Assembly: GCA_018052945.1 (NCBI GenBank)
Contig: JAGPMH010000011.1
Coordinates: 1-48,684, forward strand
Length of the DNA: 48,684 bases
Direction: 5' to 3'
Source: Negativicutes bacterium
GTDB lineage: Bacteria > Bacillota > Negativicutes > JAGPMH01
In this document: positions 22,456 through 31,082 of the stretch, one piece after another
How positions within the stretch are numbered: position 1 is the stretch's first letter
Layout of the letters: each line of letters begins with the position of its first letter
Notes under the pieces: model-generated
What the model saw: the letters and a program-made list of their open reading frames with translations, nothing else
Told to the model about the DNA's origin: nothing
The model's database searches: none
Position numbers and translations under genes: made by a program

Positions 22456-23817
22456 TTATTTTCTTTTTTGCCATTCTTCTATATTAGTTTGGCGTGCTCT
22501 AGCCACACCTAAGGCTGATCCCGGAACATTTTTAGTAATAGTAGAGCCAGCTGCTACATACGCACTTTTACCAATCACCACCGGGGCAACTAGATTTGAA
22601 TTACAACCTACAAAAGCTTCATCTTCAATGGTCGTACGATGTTTATGCTTACCATCATAATTAACAGTAATCGTCCCTGACCCAATATTAACCGCACTAC
22701 CCATATCAGTGTCACCAATATAACTCAAATGCGGAATTTTACTACCAACACCAACTACGGAATTTTTAACTTCAACAAAATTGCCAACTTTAGCATTATC
22801 ACATAACTTTGTATCAGGTCTTAAATGTACATACGGCCCTACTGTTACATTATTGGCTATTTCACAGTCATGAGCATAACTGAAACTTATTTTCACACTC
22901 TCTGCTATAACCGTATTTTGAATTCTAGTATTAGGTCCAATTTCACAATTAGAACCGATAACCGTATCGCCTTCCAACCAAGTGAACGGATAAATAATAG
23001 TATCTTTTGCTACAATAACTTGTTCATCAATATAAGTAGTATTAGGATCCATAATCGTAACACCATTATTCATCAACTCAATATTTTTACGGCGACGAAT
23101 AATTTGCTCCGCTTGCGCAAGTTGCACTCGAGAATTAATCCCTAAAGTTTGTTCATAATCAGAGGTCGCAACTGCCCAAACCTTTTCCTTACGACTATTC
23201 ATAATTCCAAATACATCAGTTAAATAATATTCACCTTGTGCATTGTCACAATTCAATACTGATAATGCACTAAACAACGCCTTGTTGTCAAAACAATAAA
23301 TACCAGAATTAACTTCAGCGACAAGTAACTCTTCCGGCGTCGCATCTTTTTGTTCTACAATTTTTACAACCTCGCCGGTAGCGCTACGAATAACGCGACC
23401 ATAACCGGTAGGATCCGGCATTTTAGCTGTTAAAACAGTAGCCTTAGCTTTTGAAGCAATATGTTCATCATATAATTCTTTTAGCAACTTACTGGTCAAG
23501 AGTGGTGTATCACCACATAAAACCATAACCGTACCGTCAAAAGTTTCCAACTGCTTTTGAGCCTGTAACACAGCATGACCCGTTCCTAACTGTTCAGTTT
23601 GCATAACAAAATCAGCTTGCTGTTGTAATTGTTCGGCCACAACTTCCGCTCCAAAGCCAATTACTACAATATTACGTTGGGCTCCTGCGCCATTAGCTGC
23701 ATCCAGCACTTGCTGAACCATCGGCTTACCGCCAACACAATGTAATACTTTCGGTAAAGTTGATTTCATTCTAGTTCCTTTACCGGCAGCTAATATCACC
23801 GTTTGTAAATTAGACAC
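22456..23817 (-). CDS. glmU: Bifunctional GlmU (GlcNAc-1-P uridyltransferase / GlcN-1-P acetyltransferase)
   Basis: GlmU makes UDP-GlcNAc. The N-terminal uridyltransferase domain shows VILAAGKGTRMKSTLPKVLH and LCGDTPLL; the C-terminal left-handed beta-helix carries the acetyltransferase (HLSYIGDTDMGSAVNIGSG, NYDGKHKHRT). I set the start at GTG 23817, 7 nt behind GGAGG. An ATG at 23844 overlaps the predicted -10 box and cannot be transcribed, and the ATG at 23823 is 1 nt from GGAGG. The product has 453 residues and supplies substrate for WecA and WecB. Confidence 0.96.
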   Translation of the reverse strand: MSNLQTVILAAGKGTRMKSTLPKVLHCVGGKPMVQQVLDAANGAGAQRNIVVIGFGAEVVAEQLQQQADFVMQTEQLGTGHAVLQAQKQLETFDGTVMVLCGDTPLLTSKLLKELYDEHIASKAKATVLTAKMPDPTGYGRVIRSATGEVVKIVEQKDATPEELLVAEVNSGIYCFDNKALFSALSVLNCDNAQGEYYLTDVFGIMNSRKEKVWAVATSDYEQTLGINSRVQLAQAEQIIRRRKNIELMNNGVTIMDPNTTYIDEQVIVAKDTIIYPFTWLEGDTVIGSNCEIGPNTRIQNTVIAESVKISFSYAHDCEIANNVTVGPYVHLRPDTKLCDNAKVGNFVEVKNSVVGVGSKIPHLSYIGDTDMGSAVNIGSGTITVNYDGKHKHRTTIEDEAFVGCNSNLVAPVVIGKSAYVAAGSTITKNVPGSALGVARARQTNIEEWQKRK

Positions 23818-23842
23818 AACCATTCCTCCATTTATCTTTGCC

Positions 23843-23871
23843 ATTATATCGTTATATCTTTCACTTGTACA
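23843..23871 (-). promoter_or_regulatory. Promoter of glmU-prs
   Basis: TGTACA (23871-23866) and a perfect TATAAT (23848-23843) are 17 bp apart on the minus strand, just downstream of the gntR terminator and about 26 nt before the chosen glmU start. Confidence 0.7.
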
Positions 23872-23947
23872 GATATTTTATGACAAACAGCTTTAAGTTT
23901 CGACATTTTTTTTATTTTTCCTGCTAATTTTCTAAAGCATCAAAAAT

Positions 23948-23992
23948 AAAAATCCTAACCGAACTTAATTATAACTTCAAATTAGGATTTTT
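23948..23992. terminator. Terminator between gntR and glmU
   Basis: AAAAATCCTAA / TTAGGATTTTT form an 11-bp stem with a 23-nt loop; T-runs follow on both strands, so it can work either way. It ends the ispE-gntR transcript before the glmU promoter. Confidence 0.7.
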
Positions 23993-24031
23993 TCTATGAC
24001 TTTTAGAACATCTGATAATAAAAGATATTTT

Positions 24032-24724
24032 TTATTCTTTTCGGGCTTGGTGAATGGCCTCCATATCAATTAACAAGGTTTGCTCCGAGTTTTCCATATG
24101 CTCAACCGCTAATTTCTGCGCTAATTCTACATCGCGTTGCGCAATCGCTTCCACCAACCTACTGTGTTCTTCCAGTGTTTTTTTCAATCTTCCGGGATAT
24201 GACATTGACATCGACCGAAATCTTGTCATTTGCTCTCTTAAATTAGAAATAATCCCGACCAATCTTTGGTTACGACTTGCTTTATAAAGAATATCATGAA
24301 ACTCCATATCATCTTCAACAACTTTTTTCATATTTCTCGTCTCAATATTTTCACCAATCGAAACAAGCAATCGTTCCAGTTGTTCTAATTCTTCTTCAGT
24401 GATACGTTCAGCGGCCAATCCACTGGCCAAAGCATCTAGAGTTGTTCTGATTTCAAAAACTTCATTGATATCACGAATAGAAATGTTAGCTACATAAGTA
24501 CCGCGTCGTGGCAACATAATAACATAGCCTTCCAGTTCCAGCTTACGCATCGCCTCGCGCACCGGAGTTCTGCTAACACCAAGTTCATCCGCTAATTGAA
24601 TCTCCATTAGTCGCTCACCCGGCTTTAAAACACCACTTCTAATTGCTTCGCGTAAAGTTTCACAGACAACTTCGCGTAAAGGTTGATAACTATCCAATCT
24701 TATCGGTGCTAATCGTCGTTTCAT
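24032..24724 (-). CDS. GntR-family transcriptional regulator, FadR/FCD type
   Basis: The 230-residue protein has an N-terminal winged helix (about 15-75) with LADELGVSRTPVREAMRKLE as the recognition helix, and an all-helical FCD ligand domain (about 85-220) with EIRTTLDALASGLAA, the metal-site segment DDMEFHDILYKAS, and EEHSRLVEAI. In FCD proteins such Asp and His residues bind a metal that contacts a carboxylate ligand. It follows ispE by 16 nt; in B. subtilis this place is held by purR. The target genes cannot be told from sequence. Confidence 0.9.
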   Translation of the reverse strand: MKRRLAPIRLDSYQPLREVVCETLREAIRSGVLKPGERLMEIQLADELGVSRTPVREAMRKLELEGYVIMLPRRGTYVANISIRDINEVFEIRTTLDALASGLAAERITEEELEQLERLLVSIGENIETRNMKKVVEDDMEFHDILYKASRNQRLVGIISNLREQMTRFRSMSMSYPGRLKKTLEEHSRLVEAIAQRDVELAQKLAVEHMENSEQTLLIDMEAIHQARKE

Positions 24725-24740
24725 GCTGTTCCCCACTTCT

Positions 24741-25601
24741 TTACACTGTTCTAGTTACAATGATTTTCGCTGAAGTTATCTGTTCTAACCTTGTCGCAAG
24801 TTCTTCAGCTTGTTCCTTTGTATCAACTAAGCCAAATACAGTCGGTCCACTGCCCGACATTAAACTAGCACTGGCTCCAAACTCCAACATTTTTTCTTTT
24901 AACAGAGAAATTTCATTGTACTTTTTTATAGTAACACTTTCTAATACATTACACAATAAAGCAGCTATTCCTTGAGAATTTTTTTTCTGCAATTCTTCAA
25001 TAACCATTGCTGTTTCAGGATGTTTATCAACCTTGGATTGATCATAATTATTATAAACCCACGCAGTTGAAACACCTAGCATCGGTTTCGCTAAAACAAC
25101 ATAAGTCTGTGGAAATGAAGGTAACGGTGTTAGTATTTCACCACGACCTTTCGCCAGCATCGTCCCGCCTCTTAAACAAAACGGGATATCAGAGCCCAAT
25201 TGCGCCCCAATTTCACACAATGTATCCAGCGACAAGTTTAATGACCACAATTTATTAAGTCCCTGCAACGTCGCTGCCGCATCAGCACTACCACCAGCTA
25301 AGCCTGCCGCCACCGGAATATTTTTTTCTAAAATTATTTTCGCGCCGGCTGTTACATTATATAATTCTTTTAATTTAACAGCCGTCTGATAAATTAAATT
25401 ATCTTTATCATCAGCAACACCCTCTACTGCACTAATCAGTTCAAGACCTTGCTCTCTTAAGGAAAAATGCAGTACATCATGAAGTTGAATTGATTGCATA
25501 ATCATTTCAACTTCATGATAACCATCAGGACGTTTACCCAAAACATCTAATGTTAAATTAATTTTCGCCTGTGCTTCTAAGCTAAACATCATATCATCCA
25601 T
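24741..25601 (-). CDS. ispE: 4-diphosphocytidyl-2-C-methyl-D-erythritol kinase
   Basis: IspE is the GHMP kinase of the MEP isoprenoid pathway. The 286 residues start with SLEAQAKINLTLDVLGKRPDGYHEV and carry the ATP-binding glycine loop IPVAAGLAGGSADAAATL (about 92-109) and the C-terminal LMSGSGPTVFGL. The start overlaps the cheW stop by 8 nt. The exact start among three close Met codons (25601, 25592, 25589) is not resolved, as none has a clear ribosome binding site; translational coupling to cheW is likely. Confidence 0.96.
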   Translation of the reverse strand: MDDMMFSLEAQAKINLTLDVLGKRPDGYHEVEMIMQSIQLHDVLHFSLREQGLELISAVEGVADDKDNLIYQTAVKLKELYNVTAGAKIILEKNIPVAAGLAGGSADAAATLQGLNKLWSLNLSLDTLCEIGAQLGSDIPFCLRGGTMLAKGRGEILTPLPSFPQTYVVLAKPMLGVSTAWVYNNYDQSKVDKHPETAMVIEELQKKNSQGIAALLCNVLESVTIKKYNEISLLKEKMLEFGASASLMSGSGPTVFGLVDTKEQAEELATRLEQITSAKIIVTRTV

Positions 25602-26061
25602 TCGCTTTTTTTAAATCATCAGCTTCTTTGCCGGTAAATAACCCATCAATATCAAGTAGCACCAATAGTCTGCCATCTTTTTTTCCCAGACCTTTAACAT
25701 ATTGGGTATCAAGTTTAGATACAGCCGGAGGCGCTTCAATATTTTCGTGTTCCAAATGAACAACCTCTGCCACCCCATCCACCATCAATCCCACAATTTG
25801 CCCTTTAAAATCAACCACGACAATTCTGGAATTTTCGGTTTCTGCACTAACTTTCATCTTAAAACGTTTTTTCATATCAATAACAGGAATGATCTGTCCA
25901 CGTAATTTAATAATCCCTTCCATAAAATCAGGAGTATGGGGCATTTTAGTCAATTGTTCAATTTTATTAATTTCTTGAACTTTCATTATCGGTAATGCAT
26001 ATTCTTCCTTACCTAAATAAAAAACAACAACCTGTAAATCATCTCTCATTTTACCTTCCAT
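25594..26061 (-). CDS. cheW: CheW-like chemotaxis coupling protein
   Basis: CheW links chemoreceptors to the kinase CheA. The 155 residues are one CheW domain: VVVFYLGKEEYALPIMKVQEI, the receptor and kinase contact region IIKLRGQIIPVIDMKKRF, then VDFKGQIVGLMVDGVAEV and KGLGKKDGRLLVLLDID. AAGGAG is 8 nt before the ATG. It is not in a che cluster but at the head of the ispE unit. Chemoreceptor pieces and cheR elsewhere in the window support a motile cell. Confidence 0.93.
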   Translation of the reverse strand: MEGKMRDDLQVVVFYLGKEEYALPIMKVQEINKIEQLTKMPHTPDFMEGIIKLRGQIIPVIDMKKRFKMKVSAETENSRIVVVDFKGQIVGLMVDGVAEVVHLEHENIEAPPAVSKLDTQYVKGLGKKDGRLLVLLDIDGLFTGKEADDLKKANG

Positions 26062-26158
26062 AAAAACAACTCCTTTTTTAGATAGAAATAACGTTTTCTC
26101 GGCAAGAATAAATTTCCAAAATTCATCTTAATTCTATTATAAAGTTAAATCATTAATT

Positions 26159-26911
26159 TTAAAAGATATCTATTCCAACCGGACAGTGATCACTGCCTAA
26201 AATTTCTTCATAAATATAAGCAGCTTTTAAATTATCTTTTAATTGTTGCGAAACAATAAAATAATCAATCCGCCAACCAATGTTTTTACTGCGTGCTTGT
26301 CTCATATAAGACCACCAAGTATAAGCCTCAATTTTATCAGGATAAAAATAACGATAGCTGTCAATAAAACCACTATCCAATAGCGCGGTCATTTTTTGAC
26401 GTTCTTCATCCGTAAAACCGGCATTTTTCCTATTAGTTTTAGGATTTTTTAAATCTATTTCAGTATGTGCTACATTTAAATCACCACAAATCATCACCGG
26501 CTTAGCTTTTTCCAAGCTAAGTACATAATTACGGAAAGCATCTTCCCAGCTCATCCGATAATCTAGCCTAGCTAATTCTTGTTGTGAATTAGGCGTATAG
26601 ACATTAATCAGATAGAATTTTTCAAACTCTATTGTGATAACGCGCCCCTCATTATCATGCTCCGGTATTTCCATACCATAACTAACACTTAACGGATTTA
26701 TTTTCGTCAAAATAAGAGTTCCGGAATAACCTTTTTTTTGTGCACTGTTCCAATACTGTTGATAACCCGGAAAATCAAACACAACTTGTCCTTCTTGCAT
26801 TTTAGTTTCCTGCAAACAGAAAACATCAGCTTCAACCGCTGTAAAAAAATCCATAAACCCTTTGCCCATACAAGCTCTCAGTCCATTAACATTCCACGAT
26901 ACAAGTTTCAT
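26159..26911 (-). CDS. xth: Exodeoxyribonuclease III / AP endonuclease
   Basis: This base-excision-repair nuclease has 250 residues of the EEP fold: [12 protein letters not shown], the catalytic Glu in [40 protein letters not shown] and the final [11 protein letters not shown] with the active-site Asp-His pair. The ATG at 26911 is 5 nt after GGAGG; an ATG four codons upstream lies inside the binding site. It follows rsmA by 11 nt, in the place where spore formers carry yabG, veg and sspF. Confidence 0.96.
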   Translation of the reverse strand: MKLVSWNVNGLRACMGKGFMDFFTAVEADVFCLQETKMQEGQVVFDFPGYQQYWNSAQKKGYSGTLILTKINPLSVSYGMEIPEHDNEGRVITIEFEKFYLINVYTPNSQQELARLDYRMSWEDAFRNYVLSLEKAKPVMICGDLNVAHTEIDLKNPKTNRKNAGFTDEERQKMTALLDSGFIDSYRYFYPDKIEAYTWWSYMRQARSKNIGWRIDYFIVSQQLKDNLKAAYIYEEILGSDHCPVGIDIF

Positions 26912-26922
26912 AACAGCCTCCA

Positions 26923-27762
26923 TTAAGCTAAATTATTAGCAATATCCGCAAATTCTTGCAAACTTAAAGTTTCGCCTCTTCTATTACCATCAATACCGGC
27001 TGATTCAAGGGCTCCCTTAATTCTGTCCGCCGGTATTCCGGTTGTTTTAAGTGAATTACTAAGCGTTTTTCGGCGTTGTGCAAACCCGCCTTTGGCAATA
27101 GTAAAAAACATTTTTTCACTATTAACCTTTACTGCCGGTTGTGGTCGAACCTTACAACTTATTACCACCGAATCAACTGCCGGTGACGGAATAAATGATT
27201 TTGGCGGCACTAACGCAACAATTTCCGGTTCAGTGTAATATTGAACCGCCACTGACAACGAACCATAATCTTTTTTGCCAGGCTTAGCAATCATTCTGTC
27301 TGCAACCTCTTTTTGAATCATTGTCACCAATCTAGTCACCGGTAACTTTTGTTCTAATATTCCCATAATAATTGGCGTTGTGATGTAGTAAGGAAGGTTT
27401 GCCACGACCTTAAACGGTTTATCTTCCACCAATTCTCTAATATTAACCTTTAATATATCATCATGAACAATTCTAACATTATCATAGCCTTCTAAGGTTT
27501 TTGCTAAAACTGCCGGCAATTTATTATCAATTTCTACAGCAATAACATTAGCTTTAGCTTCTGCTAAAGCTTGTGTCAAAGTACCAATCCCCGGTCCTAT
27601 TTCTAACACCGTTTCGCCTTCCTCAATCTCAGCAGCGTTGACAATATTATTGACAACAGTTTCATCAATTAAAAAATTTTGCCCCAGTTTTTTACTCATA
27701 TGAATATCAAAAGTTTTTAAAATATATTTCGTAACTTCCTTTTTCGCAATAATCGGCTTCAT
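26923..27762 (-). CDS. rsmA: 16S rRNA dimethyladenosine transferase (KsgA)
   Basis: The enzyme dimethylates two adjacent adenines near the 3' end of 16S rRNA. The 279 residues include [10 protein letters not shown], the SAM-binding [15 protein letters not shown], the catalytic [10 protein letters not shown], and [12 protein letters not shown]. It overlaps rnmV by 4 nt (ATGA), as expected for a coupled pair in the conserved yabE-rnmV-ksgA order. Confidence 0.97.
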   Translation of the reverse strand: MKPIIAKKEVTKYILKTFDIHMSKKLGQNFLIDETVVNNIVNAAEIEEGETVLEIGPGIGTLTQALAEAKANVIAVEIDNKLPAVLAKTLEGYDNVRIVHDDILKVNIRELVEDKPFKVVANLPYYITTPIIMGILEQKLPVTRLVTMIQKEVADRMIAKPGKKDYGSLSVAVQYYTEPEIVALVPPKSFIPSPAVDSVVISCKVRPQPAVKVNSEKMFFTIAKGGFAQRRKTLSNSLKTTGIPADRIKGALESAGIDGNRRGETLSLQEFADIANNLA

Positions 27763-28319
27763 TTAGTTTCCTCCATCTTTTCATCCAGTACCATTTTATT
27801 AAATTCTTCTTCAAACTCAGTTCTGCTTACGCCATATTTATTGAGCCGTTGCAAAAAGGTTTTAGCATTAGCATAGCCAATCCCTAGCGCCGCTCCTAAT
27901 TTAGCTCTTCTCACCGCCGCCGTTGCCACACCATTAAGATTATATTTTACAAGATCAGCGTGACTAAATTCAGTACCTTCTTGCCACTCCAAACACCGCA
28001 CTTTATTTAACGCGTTTCTAATCGCCTCCGGCGTTGCTTGTTCAACACCAATATCATTATTAGCCGTAGCCTCCGCCTTCGGAATAAAGGCATGCTTAGC
28101 ATCCGGAAAGCGCTTACTGAGAAAGTTTCTAATCTTTTCTCCACCGTAGTCAGGATCCGTTAATATTATGATGCCCCGTTTTTTATAAGCTTGTTTTATC
28201 AATGTTAAGGTATGATTATGCAAGTTAAAGCCATGCGTCATAATGCAGTCAGCTTCTACCGCTTTATTAATAGCATTTACATCTTGCTTTCCCTCAACAA
28301 TAATAACTTCTTTAATCAT
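27759..28319 (-). CDS. rnmV: Ribonuclease M5
   Basis: RNase M5 matures 5S rRNA in Bacillota. The 186 residues hold an N-terminal TOPRIM domain with the catalytic Glu in IIVEGKQD and the DxD pair in IIILTDPDYGGEKIR, then a C-terminal domain with AKLGAALGIGYANAKTFLQR. It is coded next to rsmA and yabE as usual. It has its own possible promoter upstream at 28358. Confidence 0.95.
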   Translation of the reverse strand: MIKEVIIVEGKQDVNAINKAVEADCIMTHGFNLHNHTLTLIKQAYKKRGIIILTDPDYGGEKIRNFLSKRFPDAKHAFIPKAEATANNDIGVEQATPEAIRNALNKVRCLEWQEGTEFSHADLVKYNLNGVATAAVRRAKLGAALGIGYANAKTFLQRLNKYGVSRTEFEEEFNKMVLDEKMEETK

Positions 28320-28357
28320 TTAATAGCCCTACTTTATATTAATATCTTTGACATAAT

Positions 28358-28363
28358 ATTATA
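28358..28363 (-). promoter_or_regulatory. Possible -10 box for rnmV-rsmA
   Basis: A perfect TATAAT lies 39 nt before the rnmV ATG, behind the yabE terminator. The -35 at 17 bp (TATTAA) is poor, so this is tentative. Confidence 0.4.
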
Positions 28364-28398
28364 CTACAAATTTATCATTATTAATATTTATCTAAAAA

Positions 28399-28424
28399 AA
28401 ATAACAGGGCTTCCCCTGTTATTT
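28399..28424 (-). terminator. Terminator of yabE
   Basis: An 11-bp stem (AAATAACAGGG / CCCTGTTATTT) with a 4-nt loop continues into a long T-run on the minus strand. It lies just past the yabE stop. This is a textbook intrinsic terminator. Confidence 0.9.
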
Positions 28425-28431
28425 CGCGAAT

Positions 28432-29421
28432 TTATTCTGCTAGTACATAAACCTTGACCGTGCGTCGCCCAAAACGCATTGCCTCACCATAGTCTTCCAT
28501 ACACAAGTCAATAATATTGCCTTTTATAGCGCCACCCGTATCTGCGGCTAAAGCAGTACCATATCCCGGGATATAAAGTCTGGTGCCTAATGGTATAACT
28601 CTTGGATCAACCGCTACCGTCCCATAACCTGCTCTAGTTCCTGTAGCTGTTATACCTTGTCCATTGCCATCAGATGGCAAGTAGGCTGTTGCTTCCATAT
28701 AATGAACTGCTTGAAATCTACTGGTACCACGCGAAGTATCAATAACATCACGAGTTCCTACTCTTACTATCTGTGGTACCGCTGGCGTTATTAGATTTTC
28801 AGAAATTATTTCCTCTGAAATCTGCTGTCCATCTGCTAATTTTATTTTAATTTTGGCAATTTTGGTACCATTTTTACCGTATTCAGCAACCTGACTATTG
28901 CCTTTTTCCATATTAGGATCAGGCTGATTTATTACAGTAAAAGGTTCGACAATTTCGCGCTCGACAATTTGTTCTGTTAATGACATTATTGTTATAGTCA
29001 TGCCATTTTCAATCTTACTGTTTTCACCAGGTTCAACCTTTACCAAATCTTCCGGCTGTTTTACCGCAGCCACGAGTTCACCGACAGTCGGCTTACCCGT
29101 CATCATCGTTTTAGCCTGACCCTTATAAATAACATTTACCGGAACAGCTCTGTGCACTGTAATAACCGTTCCATTAGTTAACTTCGGTGTCGACAAACGA
29201 TATTCATCAAGCGGACCTAAAACAACTCCCGCTTGTTCTAAAACCTGAACAGGTTTTCTTTTTAATGTACTAACAACTACATTGTTTCCATCAGCAACGA
29301 TTTGAACCTCTTTTGGGGTCCAAACAAACCCTGTTGCCAGCATTACGGTGAGAAACAATCCTAACGTAGCTACAAGCATTTTGCTCGTAAATCGCGATTT
29401 TCTGGGCTGAGTATTATTCAT
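28432..29421 (-). CDS. yabE: YabE-like cell-wall protein (DUF348, G5 and 3D domains)
   Basis: The 329 residues have a short cytosolic end, one transmembrane anchor (about 14-33), two ubiquitin-like DUF348 repeats (about 37-85 and 88-140), a G5 domain (about 145-225, ending IVRVGTRD) and a C-terminal 3D domain (about 240-329). The 3D domain shows VDPRVIPLGTRLYIPGYG, the Asp in ADTGGAIKGNIIDL, and GRRTVKVYV; in MltA-like and Rpf-like proteins these Asp act in cleaving glycan strands. It is likely an exported wall lytic enzyme. It has its own strong promoter and terminator. Confidence 0.93.
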   Translation of the reverse strand: MNNTQPRKSRFTSKMLVATLGLFLTVMLATGFVWTPKEVQIVADGNNVVVSTLKRKPVQVLEQAGVVLGPLDEYRLSTPKLTNGTVITVHRAVPVNVIYKGQAKTMMTGKPTVGELVAAVKQPEDLVKVEPGENSKIENGMTITIMSLTEQIVEREIVEPFTVINQPDPNMEKGNSQVAEYGKNGTKIAKIKIKLADGQQISEEIISENLITPAVPQIVRVGTRDVIDTSRGTSRFQAVHYMEATAYLPSDGNGQGITATGTRAGYGTVAVDPRVIPLGTRLYIPGYGTALAADTGGAIKGNIIDLCMEDYGEAMRFGRRTVKVYVLAE

Positions 29422-29445
29422 AAAATCTCCCCCTTTCGATGCGCT

Positions 29446-29480
29446 TGTGCATTATAACATGCACATTTATTTTTTGTCAA
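29446..29480 (-). promoter_or_regulatory. yabE promoter with an embedded palindrome
   Basis: TTGACA (29480-29475) and TATAAT (29456-29451) are both perfect, 18 bp apart, with an extended TG. The -10 box lies inside a perfect 7-bp inverted repeat, TGTGCAT-N6-ATGCACA (29446-29465), which would be covered by a repressor dimer. Transcription should start about 23 nt before the ATG. The promoter is clear; the operator role is inferred. Confidence 0.75.
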
Positions 29481-29513
29481 ACATTAATCATATTTTTTTG
29501 CAAAAAATCATAA

Positions 29514-29566
29514 AAAAACAGGATTAATTTCCCATATATTATCCATGGAAAATTAATCCTGTTTTT
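29514..29566. terminator. Bidirectional terminator upstream of yabE
   Basis: A 17-bp inverted repeat (from AAAAACAGGATTAATTT to its complement) with a 19-nt centre ends in T-runs on both strands. It isolates yabE from the DUF4405-like gene. The 317-nt gap 29422-29738 holds this terminator, the yabE promoter and the open frame at 29569-29748. Confidence 0.8.
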
Positions 29567-29568
29567 CG

Positions 29569-29748
29569 TTAAAGCACTGTTATTAAAAGTTTTTCAACTT
29601 TTTTCGACAAATTATTCAATTGTTCTTTTTTCCAATTATTTTTTTTGCAGTTTCGTAATAATTTTTCAGCAAAAATAACTTTATAGAGCAATATTTTTGT
29701 TGTTTTTTTACATTTTTCCTCATTGTCATAAGGCTGTTTTAGTCTGAA
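29569..29748 (-). other. 59-codon open frame without a clear start
   Basis: Between the DUF4405-like gene and the terminator a frame stays open for 59 codons and stops 3 nt before the terminator. It overlaps the end of the DUF4405 gene in a different frame. The translation is Lys-rich and helical (for example LNNLSKKVEKLLITVL at the end). It has no ATG; only a TTG around codon 20 could start it, with no ribosome binding site. It may be a decayed gene, a frameshifted extension, or chance in A-rich DNA. Confidence 0.25.
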
Positions 29749-29999
29749 TTATTACCTGAAAATACCTTTTTAGTCATAGTTTTAAACCAACTAAAATTTT
29801 CCAAGCAATGAATTATAATTAGTGCTGTTATAACATAAGCTGACCAACTATGAATCTCTTTGACAACACCAAATCCAGACCGCCCTAAATAAACAGCAAC
29901 ATTACTTTTGAATTCCAACAAATAGCCTGTGGTCATACAAAATAAAAAGCTTATTAACAATAAGAAGTCCACCCAATATTTTCTTTGAAGTTTATCCAA
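29739..29999 (-). CDS. Small DUF4405-like two-helix membrane protein
   Basis: About 86 residues form two transmembrane helices (about 9-30 and 50-67). The second carries two His, in EIHSWSAYV and IIHCLENF, a pattern of b-type cytochromes and DUF4405 proteins; a full haem-binding four-helix unit is absent, so it might dimerise or bind haem with a partner. I use the TTG at 29999, 8 nt after GGAGG; the GTG at 30008 overlaps that site. It follows the ligase-like gene by 54 nt and may be co-transcribed with it. Function unknown. Confidence 0.6.
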   Translation of the reverse strand: MDKLQRKYWVDFLLLISFLFCMTTGYLLEFKSNVAVYLGRSGFGVVKEIHSWSAYVITALIIIHCLENFSWFKTMTKKVFSGNNSD

Positions 30000-30053
30000 T
30001 TTTGCCACCTCCGTTTTTTTATTTTACAACAGTTCTGTTACAAATTGATGATA

Positions 30054-31013
30054 TTAAGGGGTAAGTAATCGCACCAAATTTCTACCACATAAACATGGTT
30101 CCTTCTCCAGCTTCACTAATTGTCCGGTTCGATACCGAATAATCGGCATCGCTTGAGTCGCCAACGATGTTAAGACCAACTCGCCCATCTCACCTAAGCC
30201 CACTGGTTCTTGCGTGCAAACATTAATAACCTCTGGATAAAAATAATCTTCATTAACATGAAATCCTTGTTTGATAATGCACTCAAACGCAATTCCCGGC
30301 CCAATTAATTCAGGAATAGAAAATAAATTAAACACAATCGCGCCCATTCTCGATTCCAAATGTTCCGAAATTGGGCTGCGTAACATATTATTAATCGAAA
30401 ATACTGTACTAATCGGCATCTTAGCAAAATCATAGCCAAAGGCCTGCCCTGCAACAAGTAAATGTAGTATTCGCTGAGGGCTGGTCGCCAAATAATTGAT
30501 ATTGAATTTTTTAATTACTTCAAGTTGCTTTTCCAGTTGCTTAACCTTAATCGGCACAACCGTTGCCCCAATCATTTCTGCAGCATACTGCATCCCTTGT
30601 GCAATCGGCGTAAAATAGTCCTCATAAATTTGGATGATTGAAGAAATATTTAATCCACCAGCTACTAAACAACGCGCTAAAATCTCAATACTATGTCTAA
30701 TGTCTGCCGAGGTATAGGCCATCACTAACGGGGGTAAGGATTCAATGGGCTCAATTCTAACGACCGAGTTCATCTCCAGGGTCAACATCCCCAGTGGTGC
30801 ATTGGCTATTAACTCTTCTTTAGTCGTAAACGGCAATTTATTAAGATCTTGAATTACTTCGATATCTTGTAATGCTACTTTGCTGTCGGCAAATTTTTTC
30901 TGATAAAAGCCACTTTTCTCTTGCACCCATTTGATGGTCTGTTGCAACCGTTGGCTTTGCAACTCCTCCATCGCCGAGCGAGGCATGGTCTCTATCTTTT
31001 CATCAAAGTACAT
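30054..31013 (-). CDS. Degenerate, truncated phenylacetate-CoA ligase-like protein
   Basis: The 319 residues resemble the N-terminal domain of PaaK-type ligases: RLQQTIKWVQEKSGFYQKKF, LPFTTKEELIANAPLG, the AYTSADI segment, GATVVPIKV, LATSPQRILHLL, and GEMGELVLTSLATQAMPIIRYRTGQ near the end. Two parts are missing. The ATP-binding SSGTTGKP loop is replaced by IEPIESLPPLV, and the protein stops just after the CLCGR motif, without the C-terminal domain of about 100 residues. It is therefore probably not an active acyl-CoA ligase. GGAGG is 8 nt before the ATG at 31013. Confidence 0.75.
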   Translation of the reverse strand: MYFDEKIETMPRSAMEELQSQRLQQTIKWVQEKSGFYQKKFADSKVALQDIEVIQDLNKLPFTTKEELIANAPLGMLTLEMNSVVRIEPIESLPPLVMAYTSADIRHSIEILARCLVAGGLNISSIIQIYEDYFTPIAQGMQYAAEMIGATVVPIKVKQLEKQLEVIKKFNINYLATSPQRILHLLVAGQAFGYDFAKMPISTVFSINNMLRSPISEHLESRMGAIVFNLFSIPELIGPGIAFECIIKQGFHVNEDYFYPEVINVCTQEPVGLGEMGELVLTSLATQAMPIIRYRTGQLVKLEKEPCLCGRNLVRLLTP

Positions 31014-31082
31014 GAAAACATCCTCCACTAATTAATTTTGCTACTACCAGCGACTTCCCTTAGCCCTACCATCAATAAAAAT

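Noticed and set aside
26075-26158. GCCGAGAA before cheW resembling a flagellar-sigma -10, and a GG...GC pair resembling a sigma-54 site
   Set aside because: The -10 match is imperfect and has no TAAA-type -35 at the right distance; the GG to GC distance is 12 instead of 10.
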